Origin: M3007 sp041736625
GTDB taxonomy: Bacteria > Bacteroidota > Bacteroidia > Chitinophagales > Saprospiraceae
Reading direction: 5' to 3'
DNA length: 64,000 nt
Assembly (NCBI GenBank): GCA_041736625.1
Contig: JBGSTG010000087.1
Coordinates: 86,950 to 150,949 of the forward strand
In this document: piece by piece, positions 42,260-49,634 of the stretch
Layout: every line of letters starts with the position of its first letter
How positions within the stretch are numbered: the stretch's first letter is position 1
Notes under the pieces: model-generated
Database searches by the model: none
Told to the model about the DNA's origin: nothing
The model's input: the letters and a program-made list of their open reading frames with translations, nothing else
Program-made: the position numbers and the translations under genes

Positions 42260-43513
42260 TCAGGCTTGAGGCAGGGTGAGCCGGATTTGTTTGATGCGCC
42301 GGTTGTCGGCGGCAATGACCATGAGGGTAAAGCCGTTCCAGTGCAGCTCTTTGCCGCGTGCCGGAATGTCGCCGCTCAGTTCCAGGGCCAGTCCTGCCAG
42401 GGTATCGGCGTTTCCTTTGACCTCCTGAAAAATATTTTCCGGCAGGTTGGTGAGGCGGCAGACGTCGCTCAAAAGGGTTTGCCCATCAAAGAGGTAGGTA
42501 TGTTCGTCGAGTTTGCGGTAGCGCACTTCGCTTTCTTCATCGAATTCGTCGCGTATTTCCCCCAGGATTTCCTCCAGCACGTCTTCCATGGTCACGATTC
42601 CCGAGGTGCCGCCATATTCATCAACCACAATGGCCATGTGCAGCTTTTGGCGTTTGAAATCTTCAAGCAGGTCACTGACGTGTTTGGATTCAGGCACTTG
42701 CAGCACATTCGGCCGGATGAGCGCTTGCCATTCGAAATCGCTGTTTTTATCCAGATGGGCCACCAAATCTTTGACGTACAGGATGCCGGTGATGTTGTCC
42801 AGATCTTCGTCGAACACCGGCATACGCGAAAAGCCGGCGCTGCGGGCCAGTTCAAGCAGTTCGTTGAAGGAAAACCGGAAATCGGCAGCCACCACCTTGG
42901 CTCTCGGTTGCATGGCCTGCTTGACCGTCACGTCGCTGAACTTGACGATGCCCTTGAGCAGCGCCAGGTCGCTTCGTCCGGGCGTTTGCCGGTCGGTCGT
43001 GTCCGGTTTGTTCGACAGCAGACTTTGGCTGAGCGGCTCAGCTGCCGTATCCACCCCTTTCCGGAGCATGGGCCTGAGTAAGACCTGCCAGAACCGGGAG
43101 AAATGGCAAACCAGGTTCAGGGAGGGCCAGGCGCTGAATGGCCGGAGGACACGCTGTGCCACCCAGAGCAGCGCTGCGAGTCCGAATGCGCACACCAACG
43201 CCACCCCTGTCCACAACAGCCGGGTGTTCCAGCCGTTCATGGTGTGGTAGTCGGTGATGGCCTGCCGTACGGCCGGCAGGTTGTACACCGCGACAAAGAC
43301 GCTGATGGCCAAAAGCAGCACCAGCAGGATGCGCGCCAGCATGAGGGCGGAAAGCGCCGGACGAATATCCTTCATCAAGGTTAGCAGGGCGGTAGACGTT
43401 CCGTTGTCCGGACGCCGGTACCGCTCCCAATCCAGGGGGCCGGCCATAACGAGCCGCCGCTCGGAAGACACCGTCAGCACGTACACAACCAGCAAAAAAA
43501 TGATAAGCAACAT
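42260..43513 (-). CDS. gldE: GldE-like CNNM/CBS/CorC-HlyC domain protein
   Basis: The 417-residue protein has an N-terminal membrane part (helices near 1-15, 58-80 and 98-118), a CBS pair (about 175-305, including VTVKQAMQPRAKVV, GFSRMPVFDEDLDNITGILYVKD and MAIVVDEYGGTSGIVTMEDVLEEILGE) and a C-terminal CorC/HlyC domain (about 320-415). In gliding Bacteroidota the orthologue GldE cooperates with the lipoprotein GldD; others in the family are divalent cation transport proteins. The name gldE is by similarity and phylum; gldD is not adjacent. It has its own promoter and is cotranscribed with lptG. Confidence 0.85.
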   Translation of the reverse strand: MLLIIFLLVVYVLTVSSERRLVMAGPLDWERYRRPDNGTSTALLTLMKDIRPALSALMLARILLVLLLAISVFVAVYNLPAVRQAITDYHTMNGWNTRLLWTGVALVCAFGLAALLWVAQRVLRPFSAWPSLNLVCHFSRFWQVLLRPMLRKGVDTAAEPLSQSLLSNKPDTTDRQTPGRSDLALLKGIVKFSDVTVKQAMQPRAKVVAADFRFSFNELLELARSAGFSRMPVFDEDLDNITGILYVKDLVAHLDKNSDFEWQALIRPNVLQVPESKHVSDLLEDFKRQKLHMAIVVDEYGGTSGIVTMEDVLEEILGEIRDEFDEESEVRYRKLDEHTYLFDGQTLLSDVCRLTNLPENIFQEVKGNADTLAGLALELSGDIPARGKELHWNGFTLMVIAADNRRIKQIRLTLPQA

Positions 43514-43536
43514 AACCCATGCGGCCTGATGAAGGG

Positions 43537-43544
43537 CAAAAGTA
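43537..43544 (-). promoter_or_regulatory. -7 promoter box of the gldE-lptG operon
   Basis: The minus strand reads TACTTTTG, an exact match, 24 bases before the gldE start and just downstream of the ssb terminator. Confidence 0.65.
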
Positions 43545-43555
43545 CTGGAAAATCG

Positions 43556-43598
43556 GCATAAAAACAGCGCCGTGCAGCAAACATTGACTGCGCGGCGC
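43556..43598 (-). terminator. Rho-independent terminator of ssb
   Basis: On the minus strand GCGCCG and GCAG pair with CTGC and CGGCGC (one mismatch between the two blocks) around a 10-base loop, followed by TGTTTTTATG. It separates ssb from the gldE promoter. Confidence 0.75.
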
Positions 43599-43629
43599 CG
43601 TGAGGAGGCACAAAAATTTACGGAGCGGT

Positions 43630-44076
43630 TCAGAACGGCAGATCGCCGGCGTTTTCCGTTACCGGCTCGGGTTCCTGTTGTGGCGCGGGCGAGTCTGCGT
43701 GCGCGGAGTCGCGGACATCCTGTTGGGGGAAGCGCATGTCCGAGCCGTTGCCGATTTTCTCGAGCAGTCGGAAGGTGTTGGCAACGATATCGGTCACATA
43801 GCGGTCATTGCCGTCGCGGTCGGTGTATTTCCGGTAGGAAACCTTGCCGTCAACGTACACGAGCATGCCTTTTTTGAGCAGGTTTCCGGCGCGTTCGCCG
43901 AGATCCCGCCAGGCGACCACGTTGTGCCATTCGGTTAGTTTTTGCCAGTTGCCGTCCTTGTCTTTGTAATTTTCGTTGGTGGCCAGGGAGAAACGGGTAA
44001 CCACCGAACCGTTGTCCAGCCGGCGCAACTCCGGGTCGCCCCCGAGGTGGCCGATCAGTGTGACTTTGTTGATCAT
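43630..44076 (-). CDS. ssb: Single-stranded DNA-binding protein
   Basis: The 148-residue protein has the SSB OB-fold (MINKVTLIGHLGGDPELR, VTRFSLATNENY, TEWHNVVAWRDLGE, LLKKGMLVYVDGKVSYRKY) to about residue 105, a flexible linker rich in Gln, Pro and Asp, and the protein-interaction tip ending in DLPF. It protects single-stranded DNA during replication, repair and recombination. It is downstream of mutY in the same direction, with its own terminator. Confidence 0.97.
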   Translation of the reverse strand: MINKVTLIGHLGGDPELRRLDNGSVVTRFSLATNENYKDKDGNWQKLTEWHNVVAWRDLGERAGNLLKKGMLVYVDGKVSYRKYTDRDGNDRYVTDIVANTFRLLEKIGNGSDMRFPQQDVRDSAHADSPAPQQEPEPVTENAGDLPF

Positions 44077-44128
44077 GATGAAAAGTGTTTTGGATGGTGA
44101 AAAAAAAGGTTTTGATTCTGCAGAGGGC

Positions 44129-45271
44129 TCAAAACAGTGATAAAGTTAACGGGTTTTCCACCAAAAAACGATCAATCATCCGGGGTTTGGCATATATTTT
44201 TTTTAAGGCCAATTGTTCGGCCGCGTGCCAGTTCCAGGCGGGATCGGGGCGCCAATCGGGGTTGTTTTGGGTCATTTGAACAAAAAAACCGTGTACTTCC
44301 TGGTGGGTCAGTACCTGTTTGAGGGGGCCGGTCACGGTATCAATTTTAACACTTTTTTGTTCCTCTTTGGAGAAAAAATGGTCGAGCACCTGATGGGCCA
44401 TTTCGCCATTGACAGCAGGCGGTTCGGCGACTTCGAGCGCGGGGAACTCCCAGAGATTTTGCCATATGTCTTTGCCGGTGCGTTCGCGCAGGTACACCTG
44501 CGGGCCCTGGCGGATCACCGCGTAGAGCAGGATGCGGCGCCGGCGTGCGGGCTTGGGTGATTTGCGCGGCAGCGCGTCCACGCGTTTTTTTTGCAGCGCC
44601 ACGCAGTCGGCGGCCATTGGACAGGCGCCACATTTGGGGTTTCGGGGGGTGCACCAGGTGGCGCCGAAGTCCATCATCGCCTGGTTGTGGGCGCCGGGCC
44701 GTTCGGGGTCGAGCAATTCCTGTGCTTTTTGGGCAAACCAGGCCCTGGCTGCTGGTCGGTCGACGGGCTCCTCATAGCCCCAGATGCGGGCCAGCACCCG
44801 GAATACATTTCCGTCGAGCACCGCGTAGGGCAGGTTAAAGGCAAACGAGGCGACTGCCGCTGCCGTGTACGCGCCCACGCCCGGCAGGGCCAGCAGGGCG
44901 GCGTAGGACGCTGGGAAAACGCCGCCGTGCTCACTCACCACCTTTTTGGCGGCGGCGTGCAGGTTGCGGGCGCGGGAATAGTAGCCCAGGCCCTCCCATA
45001 ATTTCAGGACTTCCGCTTCCGGCGCGGCGGCCAGCGCCACGACCGTCGGGAAGGCCGCCACAAACCGTTCGTAGTAGGGCAACCCCTGCGCTACCCGCGT
45101 TTGTTGCAACAGGATTTCCGACAGCCAGATGCGGTAGGGGTCGGGCTCGTCCTTCCAGGGCAAGGGGCGTGGATGCGCAGTAGCCCAGTTGCGCAGACGC
45201 TGCCTGAATGCGGAATGATCGAATGCGGAATGCGGAATGTGGAATGCGGAATCGGATGGCTCATGGCTCAT
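44129..45271 (-). CDS. mutY: A/G-specific adenine glycosylase
   Basis: The protein has the HhH-GPD fold with LSEILLQQTRV (catalytic Glu), LPGVGAYTAAAVASFAF with the K-less HhH of MutY, and VLDGNVFRVLARI. The iron-sulfur cluster ligands are spaced as expected (C-x6-C-x2-C-x5-C in CTPRNPKCGACPMAADC). A C-terminal NUDIX-like domain recognises 8-oxoG. It removes adenine mispaired with 8-oxoguanine. The true domain begins around RQRLRNWATAHPRPLPW; the residues before it (SDSAFHIPHSAFDHSAF) are translated heptamer repeat, so the start is uncertain. I use the ATG at 45271; 45361 is also open. Confidence 0.93.
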   Translation of the reverse strand: MSHEPSDSAFHIPHSAFDHSAFRQRLRNWATAHPRPLPWKDEPDPYRIWLSEILLQQTRVAQGLPYYERFVAAFPTVVALAAAPEAEVLKLWEGLGYYSRARNLHAAAKKVVSEHGGVFPASYAALLALPGVGAYTAAAVASFAFNLPYAVLDGNVFRVLARIWGYEEPVDRPAARAWFAQKAQELLDPERPGAHNQAMMDFGATWCTPRNPKCGACPMAADCVALQKKRVDALPRKSPKPARRRRILLYAVIRQGPQVYLRERTGKDIWQNLWEFPALEVAEPPAVNGEMAHQVLDHFFSKEEQKSVKIDTVTGPLKQVLTHQEVHGFFVQMTQNNPDWRPDPAWNWHAAEQLALKKIYAKPRMIDRFLVENPLTLSLF

Positions 45272-45369
45272 GGGTGAACGCAATGTGGAATGCGGAATGT
45301 GGAATGCGGAATCGGATGGCTCCTGGCTCTCATTTGAGCCAGGCGTAATCCGATTCCGCATTCCGCATT
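45206..45369. repeat. Heptamer cluster over the 5' end of mutY, with a 32-bp direct repeat
   Basis: Runs of GAATGCG, GAATGTG and related heptamers occupy 45206-45254, 45281-45314 and, inverted, 45349-45369. The 32 bases at 45231-45262 recur exactly at 45291-45322. A GGCTCCTGGCTC / GAGCCAGG hairpin joins the direct and inverted runs. The plus-strand runs translate on the mutY strand as SAFHIPHS. Confidence 0.85.
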
Positions 45370-45524
45370 AGGGGTGTACGAAGGATTTGCATGCGACGTC
45401 AGTTGTTTCCGCTGCGAATGTGAAAGTCCGTCCCCGGGGCTTTTTATGGCCACAAGTGGCGTTTTCAGGTCAAAGTTACCCTAATTCCGTTTGCGCTCAT
45501 ATCCTCTGTACACCCCTAATGCGG
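45363..45524. mobile_element. MITE-like element with 24-bp terminal inverted repeats
   Basis: The ends CCGCATTAGGGGTGTACGAA (45363-45382, arm continues to 45386) and 45501-45524 are inverted repeats matching at 22 of 24 positions. The 114-base core has no coding capacity but contains GCCAC-AA-GTGGC and GTCCCCGGGGC palindromes. Heptamer repeats abut both ends, as if the element had inserted into such an array. Confidence 0.6.
45471..45478 (-). promoter_or_regulatory. Possible -7 promoter box for mutY inside the MITE-like element
   Basis: The minus strand reads TAACTTTG, an exact TAnnTTTG match, 200 bases before the chosen mutY start. It is the only such box upstream of mutY. Confidence 0.45.
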
Positions 45525-45581
45525 CGTTCGGAATGCGGAATAAGCTTGCTCCAGGTTCAACGTAAATCCAAGCGCAACCCA

Positions 45582-45609
45582 ATTCCGCATTCCGCATTCC
45601 GCATTCGAC
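45582..45609. repeat. Heptamer array after the POT transporter gene
   Basis: ATTCCGC three times and ATTCGAC, contiguous, ending 3 bases from the stop codon of the peptide transporter gene. Confidence 0.85.
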
Positions 45610-45612
45610 ATG

Positions 45613-47217
45613 CTACTTGATTCCGTGCATCCACTTGCTGATCCGCGGCGCCAGCAGCAGGAGCAGCACGCCGGCGCCGATGGCGAAGAGGCCGACGTTG
45701 TTGAACACGGGCATCGACTTGGCAAGGGTTTCCACGGCGGTTACGTTCTCGCCGGCTTCTACGGCGGTAAATTTGGCGATGTGCTTGCCAGCCTGGTGGG
45801 CGATGGACGAGGACAGGAACCAGCAGCCCATCATGAAACCGACAATTTGCGGCGGCGCCAGTTTGGTGACCATAGAGAGGCCCACTGGCGACAGGGCCAG
45901 CTCGCCCAGCGTGTGGAGCAGGTAGAGCAGCACCAAAAACATGGCGGGTACCAAACCATTTACGGCGGCGGCGTTGCCCAGGTTGAGCACCAAAAAGCCC
46001 GCGCCCAGGAGCAGCAGCCCCGCAGCAAACTTGTACGGAGCGCTGGGCTCCTTGCCGCTTTGCCCCAGCTTGAGCCACAGCCAGGAAAACACGGGAGCAA
46101 ACAACATGATGAACAAGGGGTTCACCGACTGGAAGAACGTCGTCTTGAACTCAAAGCCGAGCAGCGTTTTGTTCACATTGCGCTCCGTAAACAGGTTGAG
46201 CGCCGAGCCGGCCAACTCAAAAAACGACCAGAACACCGTAGTGAACAGCAGCAGGATCATGATTACCCAGATGCGATCGCGGGTGATGACGCCCGGGGCG
46301 GTACCGTCGGTAGTCTCGTATTGGGGCGATTCCACCTGCCCGTTGGCGTACTGATTGGCGGTGTAAAACAGGTAGGCAAAGATGCCGACGCCGAAAATGG
46401 CCAGCAGCACATCCACAATGTCGTTCTGCTTGATAAGGAACCAGGCAAGTGGAATCAGGACAATGGTGTACAGGTACGGGGTCATGGGGCCGCTGAGCCC
46501 GGCAAACTTGTTGGTGGCCGCGCCCTCCGGCACGAGGCCGTTGTTTTCGTACCAGCCCTTCGCTTGCGCCCAATTGAAGATCAACAGACCGAGGACCATG
46601 CCGATGCCGGCGGCGAGAAAGCCGTATTTCCACCCTTCAATCTCCCCGATGGCGCCACAGGTGAGCGGCGTCAGGAAGGCGCCGATGTTGATGCCCATGT
46701 AAAAAATGGTGAAAGCGCCGTCGCGGCGCGGGTCGCCCGCCGCATAGAACCGCCCGATCATACTGGAAATGTTGGGCTTGAAAAAGCCGTTGCCCACCAC
46801 CAACAGGGCCAGACCAATGTAAAAAGTGACCTGGTTGTCGAGGAAAAGCGTGAACTGGCCGGCAGCCATCAGAATGGCGCCCCAGACGATGGCCTTTCGG
46901 AAGCCCATGAACTTATCGGCGAACAAGCCGCCGATGATGGGCGACAGGTACACCAACGCACCATACGCGCCGTACACACCATAGGCCATCTCGTCGCTGT
47001 ACCCGAACCCGCTGCGCGCGCCCTGTGCCAGCTGGGAGGTCATGTATAGCACGAGCAGCGCCCGCATGCCGTAGTAGCTGAAACGCTCCCACAATTCTAC
47101 CATGAACAAGGCAAACAAAGCCTGGGGATGCACTTTGCGATTGGTAAAAATAACAAAAGCCACCCAGGCGATCACGCCTACCCAGGCAAACAACATTAAC
47201 TGATAAGCAGGATGCAT
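45613..47217 (-). CDS. Proton-dependent peptide transporter (POT/PTR family MFS)
   Basis: The 534-residue protein has about 14 transmembrane helices and the POT signature near the start, FMVELWERFSYYGMRALLVLYM (ExxER-type motif), followed by GGLFADKFMGFRKAIVWGA and FYMGINIGAFLTPL (PTR2 signature region). Members take up di- and tripeptides with protons across the inner membrane. It is a single-gene unit divergent from the small lipoprotein gene. Confidence 0.93.
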   Translation of the reverse strand: MHPAYQLMLFAWVGVIAWVAFVIFTNRKVHPQALFALFMVELWERFSYYGMRALLVLYMTSQLAQGARSGFGYSDEMAYGVYGAYGALVYLSPIIGGLFADKFMGFRKAIVWGAILMAAGQFTLFLDNQVTFYIGLALLVVGNGFFKPNISSMIGRFYAAGDPRRDGAFTIFYMGINIGAFLTPLTCGAIGEIEGWKYGFLAAGIGMVLGLLIFNWAQAKGWYENNGLVPEGAATNKFAGLSGPMTPYLYTIVLIPLAWFLIKQNDIVDVLLAIFGVGIFAYLFYTANQYANGQVESPQYETTDGTAPGVITRDRIWVIMILLLFTTVFWSFFELAGSALNLFTERNVNKTLLGFEFKTTFFQSVNPLFIMLFAPVFSWLWLKLGQSGKEPSAPYKFAAGLLLLGAGFLVLNLGNAAAVNGLVPAMFLVLLYLLHTLGELALSPVGLSMVTKLAPPQIVGFMMGCWFLSSSIAHQAGKHIAKFTAVEAGENVTAVETLAKSMPVFNNVGLFAIGAGVLLLLLAPRISKWMHGIK

Positions 47218-47356
47218 TTATCTCGTTTTTAAATAAACACTTTCGGTTGAACGGCCAAAAGTCGGAATTATGTAAGGTTTGCAATACCCCGGGGCGCTTT
47301 TTTTTGCCAAATAGCAAAAAAAGTCCGCCGGCAGGCGCCACCGGACCGGTATCGCG

Positions 47357-47364
47357 TACTTTTG
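47357..47364 (+). promoter_or_regulatory. -7 promoter box of the small lipoprotein gene
   Basis: TACTTTTG, an exact match, ends 20 bases before the ATG at 47385. It excludes the longer frame that opens at 47247. Confidence 0.65.
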
Positions 47365-47384
47365 CATCCTTTTTCAGGATTCCC

Positions 47385-47963
47385 ATGAGAGCGACGCTGC
47401 TGTATTTTTTTCCGGCCGTGCTGGCCCTGACCGCCTGCCGCAACACGCCTGCCGAAAAGGCGGCGAAACCCGCTGTTTTTCCGGAAAACAACCCCTGGAT
47501 CGATCGCGGCTGCGAACTGATTACCGACGCTGAATTGCAGGAAATGTACCGGATCGACCCCGAGCGCGACGTGCTCAACACGCGCCCGCTTCCGGGAAAA
47601 GCCTATTGTCTGCGCACCTGGATGCGCCCGAACTGGAAACAAATCGAGTCCGACAACGAAAAACCGGGCGCGGTGTACAAAGACTTTTCCAACGCGATGG
47701 CGCTCGAGCTGATCCACTACGGCTCGGCCGTTCAGGCCACCGGGCGCATGGCCCTCAACCGCCGCGAGCAACGCGCCATGTACCCGGTCGACGTGCCCGA
47801 TCTCGGCGACGATGCCCTCTGGGCGCCCTCCACCAACACCCTGCTGGTGCAATACGGGCCGTTTATCCTGAACATGCTCCTCACCTGCACCGACACACCG
47901 GAGGGCAACCTCGAAGAGGCGCGGCGGGTCGCCGAACGGGTTTTGCCGCGGCTGGCCCAGTAA
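47385..47963 (+). CDS. Hypothetical lipoprotein
   Basis: The 192-residue protein begins MRATLLYFFPAVLALTAC, a lipoprotein signal with the cysteine at 18. The mature part has conserved-looking aromatic and cysteine residues (DRGCELITDAELQEMY, GKAYCLRTWMRPNW) and a C-terminal helix. I do not recognise the family, although the GCELLTxxEV-type opening recalls proteins of unknown function in Bacteroidota. It probably lies in the periplasm or outer membrane. It has its own promoter. Confidence 0.75.
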   Translation: MRATLLYFFPAVLALTACRNTPAEKAAKPAVFPENNPWIDRGCELITDAELQEMYRIDPERDVLNTRPLPGKAYCLRTWMRPNWKQIESDNEKPGAVYKDFSNAMALELIHYGSAVQATGRMALNRREQRAMYPVDVPDLGDDALWAPSTNTLLVQYGPFILNMLLTCTDTPEGNLEEARRVAERVLPRLAQ

Positions 47964-48044
47964 CAAGCCGGTTCGGTCATCCGGCCGGAGCCGGTTATTT
48001 TCACAAAAGGAAAACCGCCTGTCGGTTTGTCCCCGTATATGTTT

Positions 48045-48058
48045 TTGTTCCGGAACAA
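48045..48058. promoter_or_regulatory. 14-bp palindrome upstream of the fasciclin gene
   Basis: TTGTTCC is followed directly by GGAACAA, 38 bases before the fasciclin start codon. It may be an operator; there is no TAnnTTTG box nearby. Confidence 0.35.
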
Positions 48059-48096
48059 CGCAATCTAACTGTTCATCCAAACGTAAAAACAAAAAC

Positions 48097-48660
48097 ATGA
48101 ATTCCTTTTCAAAAATGGCCTGCCTGACGGGGGCAATGTTGCTCGGTGCATCCATGCTGCTCGCCCAAACCAGCAAAAGCACCGTGATGGTGGGTGGCGA
48201 GGCGATGTACCCGAAAAAAAACATAATCGAAAATGCCGTTAACTCCCAGGCCCACACTACCCTTGTGGCGGCGGTAAAAGCGGCTGGTCTTGTAGAAACC
48301 CTCCAGGGCGCAGGGCCGTTCACGGTGTTCGCACCGGTCAACGACGCCTTCGAAAACCTGCCTGCCGGAACGGTAGAAACGCTGCTGAAGCCCGAAAACA
48401 AGGCTAAACTCGCTGGCGTGCTCACCTACCACGTGGTTGCCGGGACATACGATTTCAACGCCATCGCCGCCAAACTGAAAAAAGGCGAAAACACCCTGAA
48501 AACAGCCGGCGGTGGAACACTGACGTTCATGATGAACGGCGCACACAACATCAGCGTGAAAGACGAAAACGGCAACGTAGCCAACATCACCGTGTACGAC
48601 GTGTACCAGTCGAACGGCGTTATCCACTCCGTGGATGCCGTGTTGTTGCCCAAAATGTAA
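48097..48660 (+). CDS. Secreted fasciclin (FAS1) domain protein
   Basis: The 187-residue protein has a signal peptide (MNSFSKMACLTGAMLLGASMLLAQ), a short linker, and a single FAS1 domain (about 45-185): the H1 motif reads GPFTVFAPVNDAFENLP, followed by LTYHVVAGTYDF and the H2-type end GVIHSVDAVLLPKM. FAS1 proteins mediate adhesion or act as extracytoplasmic binding proteins. It ends at a strong hairpin shared with the convergent acyltransferase gene. Confidence 0.92.
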   Translation: MNSFSKMACLTGAMLLGASMLLAQTSKSTVMVGGEAMYPKKNIIENAVNSQAHTTLVAAVKAAGLVETLQGAGPFTVFAPVNDAFENLPAGTVETLLKPENKAKLAGVLTYHVVAGTYDFNAIAAKLKKGENTLKTAGGGTLTFMMNGAHNISVKDENGNVANITVYDVYQSNGVIHSVDAVLLPKM

Positions 48661-48675
48661 TGCCAGGGGAGTTTC

Positions 48676-48715
48676 CGGATGGACGGGGGTCACCCCTGTC
48701 CATCCGCCCCTTTTC
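48676..48715 (+). terminator. Terminator of the fasciclin gene
   Basis: CGGATGGAC plus GGGG pairs with CCCC and GTCCATCCG with one bulged T, followed after GCCC by CTTTTC. The hairpin overlaps the stop codon of the convergent acyltransferase gene. Confidence 0.6.
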
Positions 48716-49580
48716 GGGTATGTTTCCACCGTTTGTGGCTCCACAGCCAGCTGCCCGGCTCTTTGCGGATAATCTCTTCCAGCAATTCGGCGTAGGCCGC
48801 GGTGATGGTTTTGTCGGACGCCTGCGCCGGATCGGGGAAAAAATCAACCAAAACAACCTCATAAAACCCCCTTTTCACCCGGCGGGTGTACAGAAATACC
48901 ACCGGGTATTTGTACCGGCGGGCCAAAAAATCGGGTCCCGGCAAAAAAGCGGTGTCGACGCCAAAAAAATCGAGCCAGTGGGCGTTTTTCACGCTGCTCG
49001 GCGATTGGTCGCTGATCAGGAAGTACGCACAAGCCTCTTTGCCGTGGTGGGCGCGTATAACGGCCGCCGTATCTTCCATGCTCACCATTTGGGCGCCGCT
49101 GCGGCTTCGGCCCGCATTGTAATAGCGGTCTACATAAGCGTTGGTTAGGGGCTTGTAGGTGACGTACACCTGGCCGGTGATCCAGTGCCCGACGGTGAAG
49201 CATGGCCACTCCCAGGAGTTGATGTGTCCGCCATTCACCAGTACGCTTTGGCCGGCGTTCAGGTATTTGTTCAGCACTTCCGGGTTTACCCACCGGCACC
49301 GTCGGTTCAGTTCGCGCATGGGCGCGCCGAATCCTTTAATGGTCTCCAGGGTGATGTCGCTCAGGTTGCGATAGGCGTCTTTTGTGATTTGTTCGATCTC
49401 AGCGGGCGCTTTTTCCGGGAAAGCGCGCATCAGGTGGTTGCGCACCACCGCTTTGCGATACCCGACCACCCGATGCAGCAAAAAAGCGAGTCCGTCGGAC
49501 AACCGATACAACAACCAGAACGGAATGAGGCGAAAAAGAACAACGACCAGCCTCAAAACAAGAAAACCAAGGTACGCCAT
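48690..49580 (-). CDS. LpxL/HtrB-type lysophospholipid or lipid A acyltransferase
   Basis: The 296-residue protein has an N-terminal membrane anchor (FLVLRLVVVLFRLIPFWLLY), then the family motifs: KAVVRNHLMRAFP, the catalytic block GGHINSWEWPC (His and Glu of the HxxxxD/E dyad) near residue 118, LISDQSP and a closing YAELLEEIIRKEPGSWLWSHKRWKH. It would transfer a secondary acyl chain onto lipid A precursors at the inner membrane. Together with the PagL-like gene it points to active lipid A tailoring. Confidence 0.93.
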   Translation of the reverse strand: MAYLGFLVLRLVVVLFRLIPFWLLYRLSDGLAFLLHRVVGYRKAVVRNHLMRAFPEKAPAEIEQITKDAYRNLSDITLETIKGFGAPMRELNRRCRWVNPEVLNKYLNAGQSVLVNGGHINSWEWPCFTVGHWITGQVYVTYKPLTNAYVDRYYNAGRSRSGAQMVSMEDTAAVIRAHHGKEACAYFLISDQSPSSVKNAHWLDFFGVDTAFLPGPDFLARRYKYPVVFLYTRRVKRGFYEVVLVDFFPDPAQASDKTITAAYAELLEEIIRKEPGSWLWSHKRWKHTRKGADGQG

Positions 49581-49634
49581 AAGCAGTTAAGAGACGCAAA
49601 AATGGCGCAAGAAAGCGTATGTTCTACAGGGTGC

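Noticed and set aside
41330..43081. A 583-codon plus-strand frame across lptG and gldE
   Set aside because: It runs antisense through two clear genes and has no recognisable features.
45206..45609. Heptamer clusters considered as a CRISPR or iteron array
   Set aside because: Units are 7 bases without spacers, occur at many loci, and no replication or Cas gene is nearby.
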